64,000 nucleotides of DNA from Numida meleagris (GCF_002078875.1 NC_034409.1:13679111-13743110); one strand, 5' to 3'. Counted from the stretch's first letter, positions 13,801 through 27,190 are shown. A program made the numbers and translations. Notes: a model not told the origin generated them from the sequence alone.

Positions 13801-14721
13801 TGATTAAATGGTTCCATTGTTCCGATAATTATTTTTTGTTTCAATGTTAGTTACAAGAATAACAACACATTATTATCTTATAAAGCCCTGCTATGGAGTA
13901 ATTATTCCAAAGCATTTATCTGACACAGCAATGTCAGGTCATACTGGATACTGTGAGCTGATGGTTCTTCCACTTCTAAACATGTTCTATTTCTGTAATT
14001 CATTACAAATGACACTTCTGCCTTAGGAGAAGCAGTGCATCCACAATTAAGTTAAAAAAACAAAACAAAAAGACACATGTTCCTACACCCAAAGGAATCT
14101 TTCAACATCACAGTGTTTCACAATGCCTCTTATATCAACTAACATTAGATCTCTTCTTAGGAAAAGAAACAAACAGTACTCAGTCTCCACCTTTTTTCTA
14201 CCAGACCATTATTTGAGATTTATTCCTCCTTCACTTTCCCGACTGCATTCTTGGGATGACCTGATGAAGAAACCATGTAAAAGCATTAAGACATGCATTT
14301 AATTCTCTCTGCAAATATAATTTACAAAGAGAGAGGGGTATACATAGCTCAAGGCTAAAAAAACAAATGAACAAACAAAAATAAAAGCAAAGAACAGTTG
14401 TCCTTAAACCTTGCCTGCACCACCCCACCCCAAATACTTCTACACACTGTGCAACAAGAACTTTACTGTCCTGCTGTCATTTTAAAATATTTTCCCTTTG
14501 CTGACATTTATAAAATCCCTCAAAATCACAAAAATTGAATTATGAAAGCACTGGTTATCTACTTTAAAACTGGTCATGAGTGCTTGGCTGTCATCATTTG
14601 TTTCTGTTATTTTCTAAGTGTTGCAGAAGAACACTGAAGCAGAAATCCATTTTAAAGCAACATGCATATGCAGCCTCTGCAGAAAGGCAGCATGAGAGTC
14701 AGTCAGACACACCAGTCTTAC

Positions 14722-14763
14722 TAATAACCTTTAGCAGTAGCATCTTGTGGTAAAACTGCATCA
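14722..14763 (-). CDS. Candidate small exon (weak), end of a minus-strand chain
   Basis: On the minus strand a 42-bp segment lies between an acceptor-like ATTCTAAATTTGTTAG and a donor-like GTAAGA. It starts with one base that completes a codon and reads DAVLPQDATAKGY. Joined to the preceding candidate exon at 18331-18394 it keeps the frame and forms a serine codon at the junction. The donor lacks the usual G at its last exon base. The segment is short and was found by looking for a phase match, so chance agreement is quite possible. The protein is unrecognised. Confidence 0.15.
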
Positions 14764-17700
14764 CTAACAAATTTAGAATCCAGAATCAGAGCTTAAAAAA
14801 GCAGAACAAGAAGATCACCAAGTGTTTTGTCCTATCCCATGACATAGAAAACTGTTCTACACATTACAAACAGTCTAAACATTACAAAGGGATCCAGGTG
14901 GAAGAGCAGGCATTTTTCAAAACAGAACAGAAACACAAGGGAATTTCTACAAAGCCCTTAAAAAGGCCAAAAAAAGAAAATCTGTACAGCTCAAAGGGCT
15001 GACTATATTGTACAAGGGATGAGGGCATAGCTGACACAACAGAAATAAAGGCAGTTTTGCTTTCTTTGAGGGTTTTCCCAAGACCACCCTGCTCTGCCTG
15101 CTGCTGGCTTGCTAATGGCATTTGCAAGGCGTGGGCAAGGAATTTTGCGCAAAGACCCCTGGGGTTCATCGCTGCTCCTTAAATAAATAAACCAGGTATG
15201 CGTTGCGCTGGACAAAAACATTTCCAGTGTACTTCAAGCTTCCCTCTGTATTTTTCAGATCTCAGCTCTGCAAACAAGCAGAGTCAGTGTGACGAGTCCG
15301 GGCAGGCTGCGAGCCACACCGTGCCCTCGCTCCCAGCTACCCGCGCTCCCTGGCTCAGGCTGCTGCCAGGCGTGCACAGGGCTCACTGCTCGCACTGTTA
15401 GGACTCCAGCGTGCTGGCTCATTCTATCTGCCCGATGCAGTACCCCACAGAATACCAAGATATAGCTATCTTTACCCCCCCGTGCTATGCCACCCCCAAG
15501 TCCAAGTTTCTCTAGGAGTAGGTGTGGGGAAAGGGAGGAGGAATCTCATTAAGGAAAACATCTCAGATCTGCATTCATTTGCTTTCCAGGGCTCTGTTAT
15601 CTTTAACATCTCAGAAGATCCTCAGCACATTGGTCCATCTCACTTTCTTCTTAATGTTTCCTAAAAGCCTCTTTAAAACCAAACAAGCAGCTATCCTGAG
15701 AACGCTGCAGGACTCCTCATGCTCTGAGCTCCTGAAACTGCCAAACCACCCATTAGAGCCCAGCTTCCTCCTACCCATTTTGTTGTTTTTTTCCCTCCAG
15801 GATAGGGTAACATACAGAACTTGCCAAGCAAGCAGGAAAAGCTACAAACACTCAACTCTGCTGTAAAAACGCAAAGCAAACAAACCAGAAGGCCAGCAAC
15901 GGGCTCCCTCCTTCCTCCCGTTTCTGTAGGGCACAAAGCAGCTCCTCTCCCTTCCCCTCCTGACATGCGAGCACGTCTAGCAGCCTGCTGGTGTGGGAAA
16001 CAAGAAACAAGCCACGCTCTCTTCCACGTCTCCCACCTGGTATTTCAGAGAACTCAAGCTTCTTAAACAGACCAACCACGATGAAGGGTAAAAAATGGTA
16101 ATAAAAAAATACACAAGTGTGAATTCAATGCGTTTGTCAAAAACAATTTTGTGCACGTGAGCTATGAACACACGCTGCAACTCCACTACACCGAGGACAG
16201 CTTTTCAGTTCTGACACTCAATGGTACTATATTTATTTCTTCAAAACACACAGTAATTTTGGAAAGGGCCTTGAAAGGAACTGGAAGCTCCCAGGACCAA
16301 CAGCACTGTTTCATAACAGCTTGCAAAAAGAATTCAGTCTATTTTTAGACACAGGAAAAGAATGTGGTTATTCTAAAAAAATCTCAGATAACACATTAAA
16401 TTGGTTTTTATTACTTATAACTGACCATGCAAATTGTGCAGCTGATGTGCCAAATCCCTCTCCAGGTGAACCGTACCACATCATTAAATCCTCAAAAGAG
16501 AGAAGTCTGTGTGTATATAGAGCATTCACATTTGAATCTTTATTGCAAAATTATTCATCACGCTGTTATGAAATCTTACTTTTTAATGAATGGTATCTAA
16601 ATTAATCTCAGACATGCATCCATTTCTAGTTACGTGCAATAATCCTTTACAGGGACCAATTCATCTAGGACTGCCATCAGTTCAACTAAGAGCACGTTTT
16701 GCTCAGAATGAGACCGATCAGTTTTAGAGCACTGCATAAAATTCCCATTTCTAAATACATTCATGTGTAATTGTACACTGAAATCCCCCTCAGCAATGCC
16801 AACTCCACAGAAAAACCTTTCCAAAAATCAAGTGAACACCTGTTTCCTTTACAGTTTTCACCCCATCATCCTTTCTGTTATCACCACCATTTTATTAGCA
16901 TTGCATTTAAAAACTGTAGGCATCACGGTCAGACAGAAGCAAACAGCCAAACATTAATATTTTCTTTCCTGATTCATCATTTTGAGTAAAGAAATAAAAT
17001 ACATCTCAAAGCTGTTCTTACATCTCTCCATTTTGGAAAGGTGACTTAACAACCCACTCCCCCCACCATTTTCTGGATCTCTCATTGCTGGTATTTTGTT
17101 ATACCACAGCTACTGAAAGGCAATTCTGTTTGCTTCTATGTGCCTTAACAGAAATACGCTTATAAACTGAACTAAACTGCTCGTTTTGATCTTTTTAAAT
17201 CATGCATGCCACACAGTACTCGCTCATTTTGAAAGGTTTGTCTTTTACTGTGCTTCCTTCAGATAGCTTTCAATATGAGATTGTGTCTTTATATGCTGAA
17301 ACATTCCATAAGATAGCTTTAGGTAATAATTTTAGCTAACCATACAGTTTGAGTGCATAAAATTAATAACCTTTTTTTTTTTTAAGCCAATGCCCAATAC
17401 TAAAATGGCAAAATATAGCATCTGGATGGTCCTCTGCACACAGCTGAAATGATTGCTGTAAATAACTTGATGAAAATATTATTCTGTTCCAGGTCTGAGC
17501 AATTCCTAAAATCAAAATTTACCTTGAAATCCAGTCACAAGTGAAACAGTAGCAAACAGACCGGATAATTTAAAACCAACAAAATAATCACAAGGAGGTT
17601 ATTTTGTGTCAGAAAACTTAATGTGCATTCAGTGCCTCGAAATATTTCTTTAAAATGAAACAGCTACTTAAAATCATAATAATCTGATTGACAGATAAAA

Positions 17701-18330
17701 TAATTGCTTTAAAAACACTTCTGAGTCATTTTGTCCTTACCTGCAGGCATGAACCATTACTGCATGCAGTGACTGCTCCATTTCCTAGCACAGACTTGAA
17801 CAAGGATCACATCTATCTCACAGAATGTGACTAATTTGGGAATTTGTGATTCCTGAGCTACTTTGCAAAGGGCACTCCCTTTCCCCATAACAGGACACTA
17901 AATGCTTCATCAGGTTACATTTTCTGTTAATCTGAATTCAAAAGAACCCTTTGTAACTGGAGAATGGTCTCCTGTAACACAACACAAACACTAGATCTTT
18001 AAAATGAATTTACAAATCGGGATGCTGTTTGCACAAAAGTGAAAAAGAAGGAGGTCTGCAACCCCAGCACACAACCAGCAGCCTGCTTGCAGTATTGCCA
18101 TTTGCATGCTGCAGCCGAGTAGACTTCATTAAAAAAAGCAATCAATAAATCTTTGCAAAAATGCACAAAGCTTAACCAAAAACAGAGGCTCGATTAATAC
18201 ATTACAATCACCAGCATGCAATACATAAACGATATGAGCAAACTCGGTATGGGAAAGAAAAAAAAAAAGCCCTGTGCTGCTGCTTGCAATGCTACACCAT
18301 TAATTGTTCATGCAAAAGATGTGGCTGTAC

Positions 18331-18394
18331 CTTTCTGAAGAGGACGACTTCTCAGAGTTAACTGACATCAGCAGCTCAATCTTCTGCTTGATTT
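18331..18394 (-). CDS. Candidate internal exon of an unrecognised minus-strand gene
   Basis: Read on the minus strand, a strong acceptor (TTTTCTGATTTTTCCAG) precedes a 64-bp segment that ends at GAAAG followed by GTACAG, a moderate donor. Only one of the three frames is open, and it reads IKQKIELLMSVNSEKSSSSE. The exon begins with two bases and ends with two bases of split codons. Its upstream phase fits the candidate exon at 23586-23645, giving a glutamate at the junction. The helix-like first half and serine-rich second half look protein-like, but I do not recognise the family. The two candidates are 5.2 kb apart, a normal intron length for birds. Confidence 0.3.
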
Positions 18395-19730
18395 CTGGAA
18401 AAATCAGAAAATATTCACAGCCGAGATTGCCTGCCCTCGCTTTCCAAAGTCTTATAACCAAAGGAGTTTTTTCCTAATCCCTTTTGTTTCAATCGAGGCC
18501 ACAAGATTCGCAGCACTTGTGTGAAGACCGATTCAATCGGGCTGGGAAGGAACGAGCTCCGGGGGCATCAGGCCCTGCCGAACTCTGCACATGACTGTTT
18601 ATGAAAGCAGGAGGAACCATTTCTTTAGGCAGAGGGGTGTTGCCTTTCTTCAGGCGGAGCTGACACATGCACGAGGTGATTCTTATCGCAACGCTTACAA
18701 ATTGGGGCACAAATTTCAGTTTCTAGGGAAAAAAAGAGGACTTGATGATTTATGGCACATAGTATCTCTCCCTTTAATTGCCTAAACGTTGTTTGACACC
18801 CTCAGAAACATCCATTTCAAAAGCCCTGAAAAATATGGCTCTTTGAATCATTTTTGTCACAAAGAATGAAGTATTAAATCAGTACTTTAATACATGGGAT
18901 AGAAATCATAAAGGGAAAACACTCCACACACTGAGATTTCTTTTTTTAGTGCTCTGCATTAAATTTCCTTCAAATACACTTTCAGAAGTAGTAGCTAAAT
19001 TTCCTTGTTTTGTGTGTGTGTGTGGTTTTTTTTTAATCTATTAATTACCAATGTAGCACTGACAACAAATGAGCAGAAACATCCACTACAAAACCTGGTG
19101 CATGCTATTGCCATTAGAGAGCAGCCTCTCCAGCACACAGAGCAGTTCAGATCTGCGTATAGGGAAGGCACTCCTGTGCCATCTGTGGCTTGTTCCATGA
19201 GACCTTCCCAAAAAAATACAGAGACAGCTGAAAAATGAATTACCAGGAGTGGTATGGTTAAGACGTTTGTGACCAAAACAACTGCAAAGAATAATGCCAC
19301 AAATGTGAGCATCATTTTAAGACCCTAGAAGAGCCAGAAATAGTGGTATCGCCTATAGAAAAAAGGGCAAGTCCTGGGCAACGTTAAGACCAAGTTCAGT
19401 TGCTCACAAGTTAAGTAAATTTCTATTATTTGAGATTAATCATTCTGTGATGGGGAGGCTTCAACATGGCTTTTTTTTTTTCTTCTTTCTTAATGTATGT
19501 TAACAGACACACAGACTCTGAATTCTCTGAAAAGAGAAAAGAGAAACTGGATATACTTTTTTTAAACCTGCATTAAAAAAGTTCATAGTGCTGGTTAGGT
19601 TCAGAATCCACATGCCCTGCTGGCAGGGTTGCAAGGCAGCAGTGATCAGCACCTGGTCTAAGTCCACACCACTGCTTCTTCCCAAAACACACAGACTGGA
19701 GAGGCCTCCACAAATGACCTCAGTTCTCTT

Positions 19731-20043
19731 GTCATACAATGGTTTCTGTTGGAAAGGACCTCAAAGATCACCCAGCGCCAACCCCTGCTGTGGGCTGGGT
19801 GCCCCCCACCAGCTCAGGCTGCCCAGGGCCCCATCCAACCCAAACTTGAGTGCCCCCAGGGATGGGGCACCCACAGCTTCTCTGGGCAGCTGTGCCAGGG
19901 CCTCACCACACTCTCAGTGAAAATTATCTCCCTGACATCTAATCTAAATCTCATCTATTCTAGCTTAAGTCCATTCTCCCTTGTCCTATCAAGTACTGTA
20001 AGGCCACAGTGAGGTCTTCCTGGAGCCTTCTCTTCTCCAGAGT
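19731..20043 (-). mobile_element. CR1 LINE, 3' part, interrupted by an LTR
   Basis: This is a minus-strand CR1 copy. Starting from its 3' end at the left, the 3' UTR block (GGTTTCTGTTGGAAAGGACC, then CAAAGATCACC) comes first. The C-terminal ORF2 region follows in reverse complement, including CAGGCTGCCCAGGGCCCCAT and the Leu/Phe-rich segment toward CTTCTCCAG. The copy stops at the LTR insertion and resumes at 20546. The terminal octamer repeats are worn, with only a TCATACAATGG remnant. Confidence 0.93.
20039..20043. repeat. Target-site duplication of the solo LTR, left copy
   Basis: The five bases AGAGT directly before the LTR are repeated exactly at 20546-20550 directly after it. A 5-bp duplication fits integration by an ERV of the class III/ERVL type and fixes both LTR ends. 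Confidence 0.9.
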
Positions 20044-20545
20044 TGTCATGGTTTGTGATTTTCAGTTATAGGCATTCCACATCATAACATCATGTAGTGT
20101 ATGTACCTGGTTCTCAGAAGACAAGGACTACCACATTCCTCAGGGGACTTTGCTCCCCTGTTACCATTTTCCAGTTAGAGGGAAAGATAAAAACTCACAT
20201 ATCATGAGACCTGTTTTTCTTTCCGCCCATCTCTTGTCCCGGCAGCATCTCGCTCCCCAGCTGTCTTATCATCGGTATTAGAGTAAGGCCTACTTTGATT
20301 TTTGGACATTCTCTCTCATTGTATTGGATTTATCAGCTTAAATTGTAATTATATGGTATTATAGTGTGTTATTTTGCATTCCGATACCTTATTTAGTAAA
20401 TTAGTTTGTTTCTCCTCAGATTGTTGCTGCTGTTTTGTTTTTAGGCCCATCTCCCTTCCTTTTTCCCTTTTCCCGGGGCGTGGGTCCATGGGTCCCCCAC
20501 CCCATTCGTCACGGAACCAGGCCAAACGCCCATAAACCATTGACA
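20044..20545. mobile_element. Complete solo LTR of an endogenous retrovirus (ERVL-like), 502 bp
   Basis: The element starts TGTCATGGTTT and ends AAACCATTGACA. These are near-perfect inverted terminal repeats with the standard TG...CA ends. It is flanked by a 5-bp direct repeat AGAGT and sits inside a CR1 element whose two halves (19731-20043 and 20546-20720) join cleanly if it is removed. No internal retroviral genes are present, so the provirus collapsed to a solo LTR by recombination between its two LTRs. The ERVL assignment rests on the 5-bp duplication and the TGTCATGG start. Transcriptional orientation is uncertain. Confidence 0.9.
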
Positions 20546-20720
20546 AGAGTGAACAAGCCCAGCTCCTTCAGCCTGTCTTCACTGGAGAGGTGCTGTAGCA
20601 CCTTCATGGCCCTCCTCTGGACCACTCCAACAGCTCCGCATCCCTCTGGAGCAGGAGCCAGCCAGGCCCACCTCTATGTCCCAGCACCTGAAGCCCAGAG
20701 TAGCTACAATTTAGGCCATG
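20546..20720 (-). mobile_element. CR1 LINE, continuation of the copy split by the LTR
   Basis: This resumes the CR1 protein-coding region in reverse complement. On the minus strand one reads a segment ending GTCCAGAGGAGGGCCATGAA and then GAAGGAGCTGGGCTTGTTCA, the same ORF2 region seen at 46720-46860 and 49400-49500. The upstream (right-hand) limit is blurred, since similarity fades after about 20650-20700. Confidence 0.88.
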
Positions 20721-23585
20721 TGCATCTTTGCTCTGTACCCCAATAATTCTAGCACATCACTAAGAACTACGTTGTACTGAAAAATATTTATGTGCACTAA
20801 AATATGAAGTGTTGTGTAAATGAACAGTTACTCCACTGAGTTTCAGCCTGAGTACTGAGAGACTGTCTTTAAGATTAAAGCTGTATAGATATTTAAGAAG
20901 AAAACATCTCTGAGAAGTTTCTGAATATAGACTACTTTGTATCACATGGGTTAAAATAAAATCCTATGGCTGTATTTTTCCCCAGCACCCTACTGTGACC
21001 CCATGCAGGTGGCATTTCTGTGGCAGCCGCAGTGCAGAACTCACCTCACTGTGCCACCTGCCAGACCTGGGGCCAGCCCCAGCCAGGGCACAGCACCATG
21101 ACATTTGTGACTGAAGGATAACATCTGTGAGTTCTCAAGTATCCACCAAAACTACTGAAAGGCATTTCTAACACGCGCTGCTATAAAACATATATGCAGT
21201 GACTCATACATGCTCCACAAAAGGCAGGTGGCCCTCCCTCCTACACATCTCCTCTACTCTGAGCATCCCACAGGCCAGAAATCTTTATTCCTGAACATAA
21301 CCAATTGCACAGTGAGAGTCCACCTGCATTTAGAGCGTGAATTTTGCTTCCCTTCAACATGCAGCGCATCAAGGTTTGCAGATCTGCACTGCATTTTACT
21401 ATGGCCTGATCCACACAGACTGTAACTTCAGCTTCACATGGCCTCTTAAGGACCAGCACACCCACCGTTCCCAATTGATTCTCTTTTTGTTCTGATCCAA
21501 TATTGTTCAATGAGAACAGGATGCCTCGTTTCGCATTTTGTAACAGACTGGTGTTGTCAGCGCTGAAAGCTAATAGCTACTTCTGTAGGCGAAGATGAAA
21601 GGTTTGGACAGCCTTGCTGGAGAAAGCTCACGGCTTTGGTACGCCGTACTTTCTTATTTTTCAGTATGAATGGAACTGTTGAGGGCTCAGTAGTTTGAGG
21701 GAAGCTCTGTCAGCTTCTTAGTGCCCTTCTAGACAGAGATAAAGCTGACAACACAGAGGTGTGAGCTGAAGCTCACTTCCCCTAACACTGGTCTTAGACT
21801 ATGAACATACCTCAATAATCCAACATTACTTTGTATTGCTTTTGAATTTGTTTAACTCTTGTAAAAATTAAAACCAATGATATAAACAGATATTATGAAG
21901 ACTCAGACTTTGTGGGAAAACAAAATTCAAAGAGCTTGGAATAAAGTGATCAACTGATTCATTCCATAAGCAAGCCTCCGGATTATCTTCATATAGAATG
22001 GATTATTACATTAATGCCTTAGTGTTAAAAATAAAATCCAAGATGCAAACTACTTTGCTGCAAAATTCAAGTCCCTGGATGCTCTAAGAGTTACACAACA
22101 ACATTTTTCTGCACCATCATTTTAATTTCACTTTTATTCAATGGTAACAAAGATTTATTTAATACGGTGATAAGGAGAATTTAAATGAGATGAGACTTCA
22201 CAGTAAGAATAATTTCTAGTGTCATTAATGAGGAGTCCCACTCACCAGTTAATAACATTTCCATCACAACATTATTTAAATTTAGTGATTTTTTTTCCTT
22301 TTCCATCTCTGCCCCTCTCTCTCATGAATTTGAGATGGGATTTACCTACTCTATGTCTCCACTATCTGAGATTTTTGCAAGAGAACCCATTTCCCCCATA
22401 TCTAACAGCAAATCTATACCTTTGCACATGTACACCACACCCCTGAGGTGATGCTGACAACGCAACTATCTCTCCAAATACAAAGCTGATCATGGAGATG
22501 ATATTACCAAGGTAAGACAGATGGAAATCTACTTGAGTTTTATTTCCAACAAAGTGCCTTTTAGACCATGAGGGAAAGATGGCTGCACAAACAGCAATGT
22601 TATCATTTCTTTATTTTGATTATTTCTAAATTACGTATCTAGAAGTCTGAGCTCTTTTACAGAATTTATTAGAACATACAAATTGTATCCCATGTCCAAA
22701 TAATAAAATCCTTCAAATGGTGGTTCCTACCACCTACTCAGCCAGCCTTCACATTCAGAAGAATGTGAATTATAGTGATATTTGTCAAATTTCAAGTTTA
22801 AAAAAAAAGAAAGAAAAATAAGTGGAAAAGCCTTACAACTGAGCAGCTCTTCCTTCAAGGCTCTCCGCTCAAGCCCCTCCAACTTCAGGCAGAATCAACA
22901 CTTCAACTTTTGGTTAGTTCCATCTACTGTTGCACCACAGGCAAACACTGGGCTATTCAGAACCAATACCAGGTATGGATTGAAAAACCATCACCTTATA
23001 TATATGGCTTTTTATGAGTTAATTAGGTAACTATTGATCAGTGCACAGATTGTGAAGATTCTGTCAGTACCTCTGCCTAATGAGCAAGCACATATGTTCT
23101 CACTGACATATTCTGGACTGACTTAAGTTCAGAGGTAGCAAAAAGATGGCACTGTAAGTAGAATCACATCCAGAAGAACAGATCATAATAGTGTGGCTGA
23201 AAAAAAAAGAAAAAAAAGGTGAAAAATTAATGAAAATTAGTGCTAGCAAATCCAAAAGCAGCAGATAACAGAATGATGCCACAAAATATCAGTTCAGATA
23301 CGGAAGCCAGCAGTATTGCCACTAACTCCTCAGTTGCTCCACACACTTTATCAGCTCACTCTGAGTAATTTCACACTGTATAGAGATCAGGTGTCAAGAC
23401 AACTGGCTCACATCCAAGACCTAAGCAAAGCAGAAACACTAAGACTCTAAAGCCATACTATTCAAACTTCAATTGAATGAAAACAAAAAGGCTCTACACT
23501 GCCACAAATGGTTTCATAATCATCTCCTTTTATTTACTTTTTATATTTACTAACCAAAGCAAAGCTGTGCACAGCCTTTGTTTAC

Positions 23586-23645
23586 CTTCTCCGAGATGCT
23601 CAGGTGCAGATCGTGCATTAGACCAGTGAAAAGCATCAGCTAATG
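23586..23645 (-). CDS. Candidate internal exon of an unrecognised minus-strand gene
   Basis: On the minus strand a good acceptor (CCCTCCCCATTTTAG) precedes a 60-bp segment ending in GAGAAG, followed by the donor GTAAAC. Two frames are closed. The third reads LADAFHWSNARSAPEHLGE, with two bases of a split codon at the start and one at the end. This end phase fits the start of the candidate exon at 18331-18394. The residue mix, with a tryptophan and two histidines, is protein-like. I cannot assign a family. If it is real, it belongs to a gene transcribed from right to left across this part of the window. Confidence 0.32.
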
Positions 23646-24198
23646 CTAAAATGGGGAGGGATTTCCTTTTTCAGAGGGATTATTTGCTCTGTCAAAAAAG
23701 GGGAGACCAGAAGCTTGGAGGGGTGGGCTCTACAAAGAAGCATTGCCAGAGTTTTTAAACTCAAGAGGGATTTCTAGGAAAGCATCATGCCAAAGGCTGC
23801 AAGAATGAAGAGAGAAACCTAAACAAAGTTTGCACAAGGAATCTAGAACAATGTCAGAAAGAATCACGGAAGAAACCCTAAAGAAGTGAAGCTATTTATT
23901 TCTAGAACATGCATGGAAGATAAAACAAAGCAAGCAAAAAATATACCCAGTTTTTAATTAATAAGTAGACTCAGTCACATTCTGTTAATCTATTCTGATC
24001 AAAAAACAACAACTTCAATGGTCTTCTTTCCATTTCTGCACAGTACGTATGTTAGGACACAAGCTGAAGATGCTTTTAGCTTTCCTCCTAAGGTATCTTT
24101 AAATATCTCCATCATCACCAATATCTGTGTCCTCATCTATTCTCCGCTGTCTTTCGCTTCTTTTAGTCATGTTAGAACTACAGCAGCTTGAATCCTAC

Positions 24199-24254
24199 AT
24201 TTTGCATATGAAAACTCATCCTTCTGTAATTTGACTGTCTTTCCAATGTTAGTG
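24199..24254 (-). CDS. Candidate internal exon (weak donor)
   Basis: The acceptor GGACTGTTTATTTTAG is good. The single open frame of this 56-bp segment reads TNIGKTVKLQKDEFSYAK. The donor used here, AAAT followed by GTAGGA, is weak and was chosen because it gives the one-base phase needed by the next candidate exon at 23586-23645. Without splicing the frame runs on to a stop at 24167-24169. A second frame there starts with an overlapping ATG and reads a basic then acidic tail ending DIGDDGDI at 24099. Either reading could be chance. Confidence 0.18.
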
Positions 24255-27190
24255 CTAAAATAAACAGTCCCACTTCCCAATCCCATAAAGACAGACCTGA
24301 AAATACTATACAAAACAAATCAGACAACACACTCTAAGTTTTCAGTCTTTAAGCCAATGAAATACATTAGGAACTTTAATGTTACTAACTTGATTTTATG
24401 TGGACATACCCCTGTTCTGAGCTGTGGACATTGTACAAGCGATGCATTAAATAGTGCACACAGTGGTGATAAATTAAAATTGTCCTGCCAAGACACCAGT
24501 TAGCAAGACAAAATCAAGAAGCACAGGTCTAAACATAGCTTGAAAGATTCGCTCCTCGATCTCATTAAGATAATGTACTTTCAAAATAAGAAATAGTTCT
24601 ATACAGCGAACTGCTTGAATACTAGGGGCTTCTTTGGAAGACAGCACAACCTCTGAGCAAGCCTAAATTTGACCAACGAGTGATAAACTAGAAAACGGAG
24701 TAGTGAGGAAGAACAACAATTATAATTACCCTAGAACACATCCTTCTGCTGGGTGGTGCTAAGCTTTCAAAATGAGGAAAAAAATTTGTGCATGTGTCCC
24801 ATCACAGTTTGTGACGCTCAGGTGAAGTCTGGTAGCAGGTGACAAACAGACATCAGACCTCTGGTGGTGCTGCACTGGGATGAGATGTCTGCTCTTCCCA
24901 CAGCGTGACACAGCCAGCAAGAAATAGAGGGATGGCCTCAGTGCTTTAGTACTACTATGACAGGCCAAAGCTTACTAAGTATAAAGCTGGCACCTTTCCT
25001 TCTTGCATCTTTAAGAACACTGGAAAGATTAGCTCACACAGAATTTCCAGACTGTAATTGAAATTCCTAAGTGTCCTTCAGAATGTAAAAACCTGTCAGA
25101 AGTGCCAGTGAATACAGTGGGACTGAAGCCAGGTGCCAACACTGTCATCCAGTGGACTTTTAGAAGCCAAGAACAAGTTTGTTTGCTGCTTTCTTAATGG
25201 TGCAAAATCCACACATTCTTCAGTGAATTTTTGGTTGGTATTTTCTGATCTTATGAACGGAAGACTTCTCTGTAGCAGACAATTTTCAGTGTTCCTTCTG
25301 CAGAAGTTTCCTAATTTGCATAACCACAGCAATCATGTCATAAAGTTTCATGCAGGTCATCAGGTTCATGCACATTCATGGATATTTTTGCTTCCAAAAT
25401 ATTTAAAAGATACATTCTGAGAAGAATACAGAGGTTGCCCAGGCATTCAAAAAAAGCTCGACTGTTGTCTTCTTTCACCAGCAGGAATAGCAGTTCTCCT
25501 ATCAATTTTACACCAGAAAGTAAGAAAGTAGCTATATAGACTTTTTCAGGTCTGGTACACACAACGCTCACAGCAATACTGATACACGAGACAGTGACTT
25601 CCTAAATAAGGAACAAGTGACAGAAACCTACTGTTTGCAATCTCCTGTTAGGAGACTACACCAATATTTTCAGTTTTACTCCTATTCAGTATCCTATCCA
25701 CGCTCACAGCATGAAGAAATTACAGAAGAACATTTAAGGTTATGCATATTCAAAAGATAAAATCATCATTTTAGAAACTGTTCACTTTGAATTGATAAAG
25801 CTAACTTCCTTATTTTCTAATGAGGCGTATCAAGAAGTCAGTGCTGCTGTATTCTGCACACTTCTGCACCAGTCCTGTTTCAGTTACTGCTCAGTATGTA
25901 AATATGTTTGTTTTTAACAACACAGCCCCCCCCATATTTACATACATCAGGAGAAAGATTCATTTACTCAGGATTCACAAGTACATTTTTCCTACTTCAC
26001 ATTAACAATACCATGTCTTTTTCTCTTTCTTCATTCTTAAGAAACTATAGTAATACCACTGGTATCTTTTCAAATCAAGTGTTTCCTGAGTTTCAGCCAA
26101 GACTGAAAAAATAATACTTTTACAAAAAATTCCAAAGAAAACCTGTCTTCCTTCAGAACAGCTGCCACCACCTGTCTGTACCCGGTGGTAAATCAGGGCT
26201 AACTCCTACAGACAGACACCTTGTGTCAGCACGCTGCCAGGAGTTCAGTTTTGTCTCCATTAACACTGAGGAAAGCCAAAGATGATCTGAAGACAGTACA
26301 AGTCTTCAGTGGTCGCTTTCTGCCTTGCTTTTACAGAGCTAAGGGTGGAAACCAGAAGCTTCAGAACCACCCAGCCTCTCCAAAAGGGGAAAAAGCATAT
26401 AAAATACAGAGAAGAATGTGCCTTTTACCTGCTGAAGTATTCTGTTTCCAAATAAATATACAGCCCAAGCCTCATGCTTAATACCCCTGAATAACTCAAC
26501 GATGACAAATTCTTGAATTTCTTTTTTATGTTTGTATATGGAAATTTTTGAAGTTTGAACATGAAGTTGAGAAAGCATTAGGCGTCTAAGAAAAAATGCA
26601 TTAAGGACACAATAAAGTTAGTCTAAAAATGACCCACTATAAAGTCAGGGATGGCACCATTACAGTGGCCTGTAACTATGCATTTGAATATTATTTTTTA
26701 AGTCATCCACACAACATTAACTAAGTCTCGTTGACAGAACCTGGCATTTGATCTTTTGCCAGGCTGTAGCATTTGTTCATTAAAACACTTTGGGAAAAAC
26801 AAAGATGGCATTAAGAGGAACTTCTCATTCTCCCAGTTCTCCTCGGGCCGGTGACGTTGGCAGCCCCAGCTGCACTCCAGCACAAACTGCTGCTGTTCTC
26901 TCCCTCTTCCCACCCCTTTGTGTCCCAGTTCCTCCTCTCCTGGTGCTAAGAAATCTTTAAGTGTGGATAAGGAGGACAAAAAAATAAAGACCCAGTAACT
27001 ACTCTGCCCAATGTTCATTTGAAAACCTGTGGTTGGACAGAAAGCTATTCTTCAAAGGAAAAACCACAACATTCAAGCACCTTTTTCCATAACGACTTGT
27101 CAGATTAAATACTAGTAAAGCAAACCAAGGAAAACCTTATTAACCCCAAATATCACTGTGCTTGTTTTCTAACTATTTGTATCCACTTAC

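Larger units (their letters stand above)
10881..19730. other. Long AT-rich non-coding stretch with two candidate small exons
   Basis: No transposon is recognisable in this 8.9 kb. Two segments with splice-like borders on the minus strand (14722-14763 and 18331-18394) are listed separately. A GC-richer patch lies at 15260-15460. There is a T-run at 17371-17384. Every other open frame is short and unrecognised. Confidence 0.5.

Noticed and set aside
16186..16341. Minus-strand frame of about 50 codons after an acceptor-like site, ending ...EKLSSV
   Set aside because: The plus strand is open over the same bases, there is no phase match to 18331-18394 and no matching 3' signal was found.
17739..17790. 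Minus-strand segment before a strong donor GCAG/GTAAGG
   Set aside because: Two frames are open, but neither joins in phase to the candidate exon at 18331-18394. The acceptor is weak.
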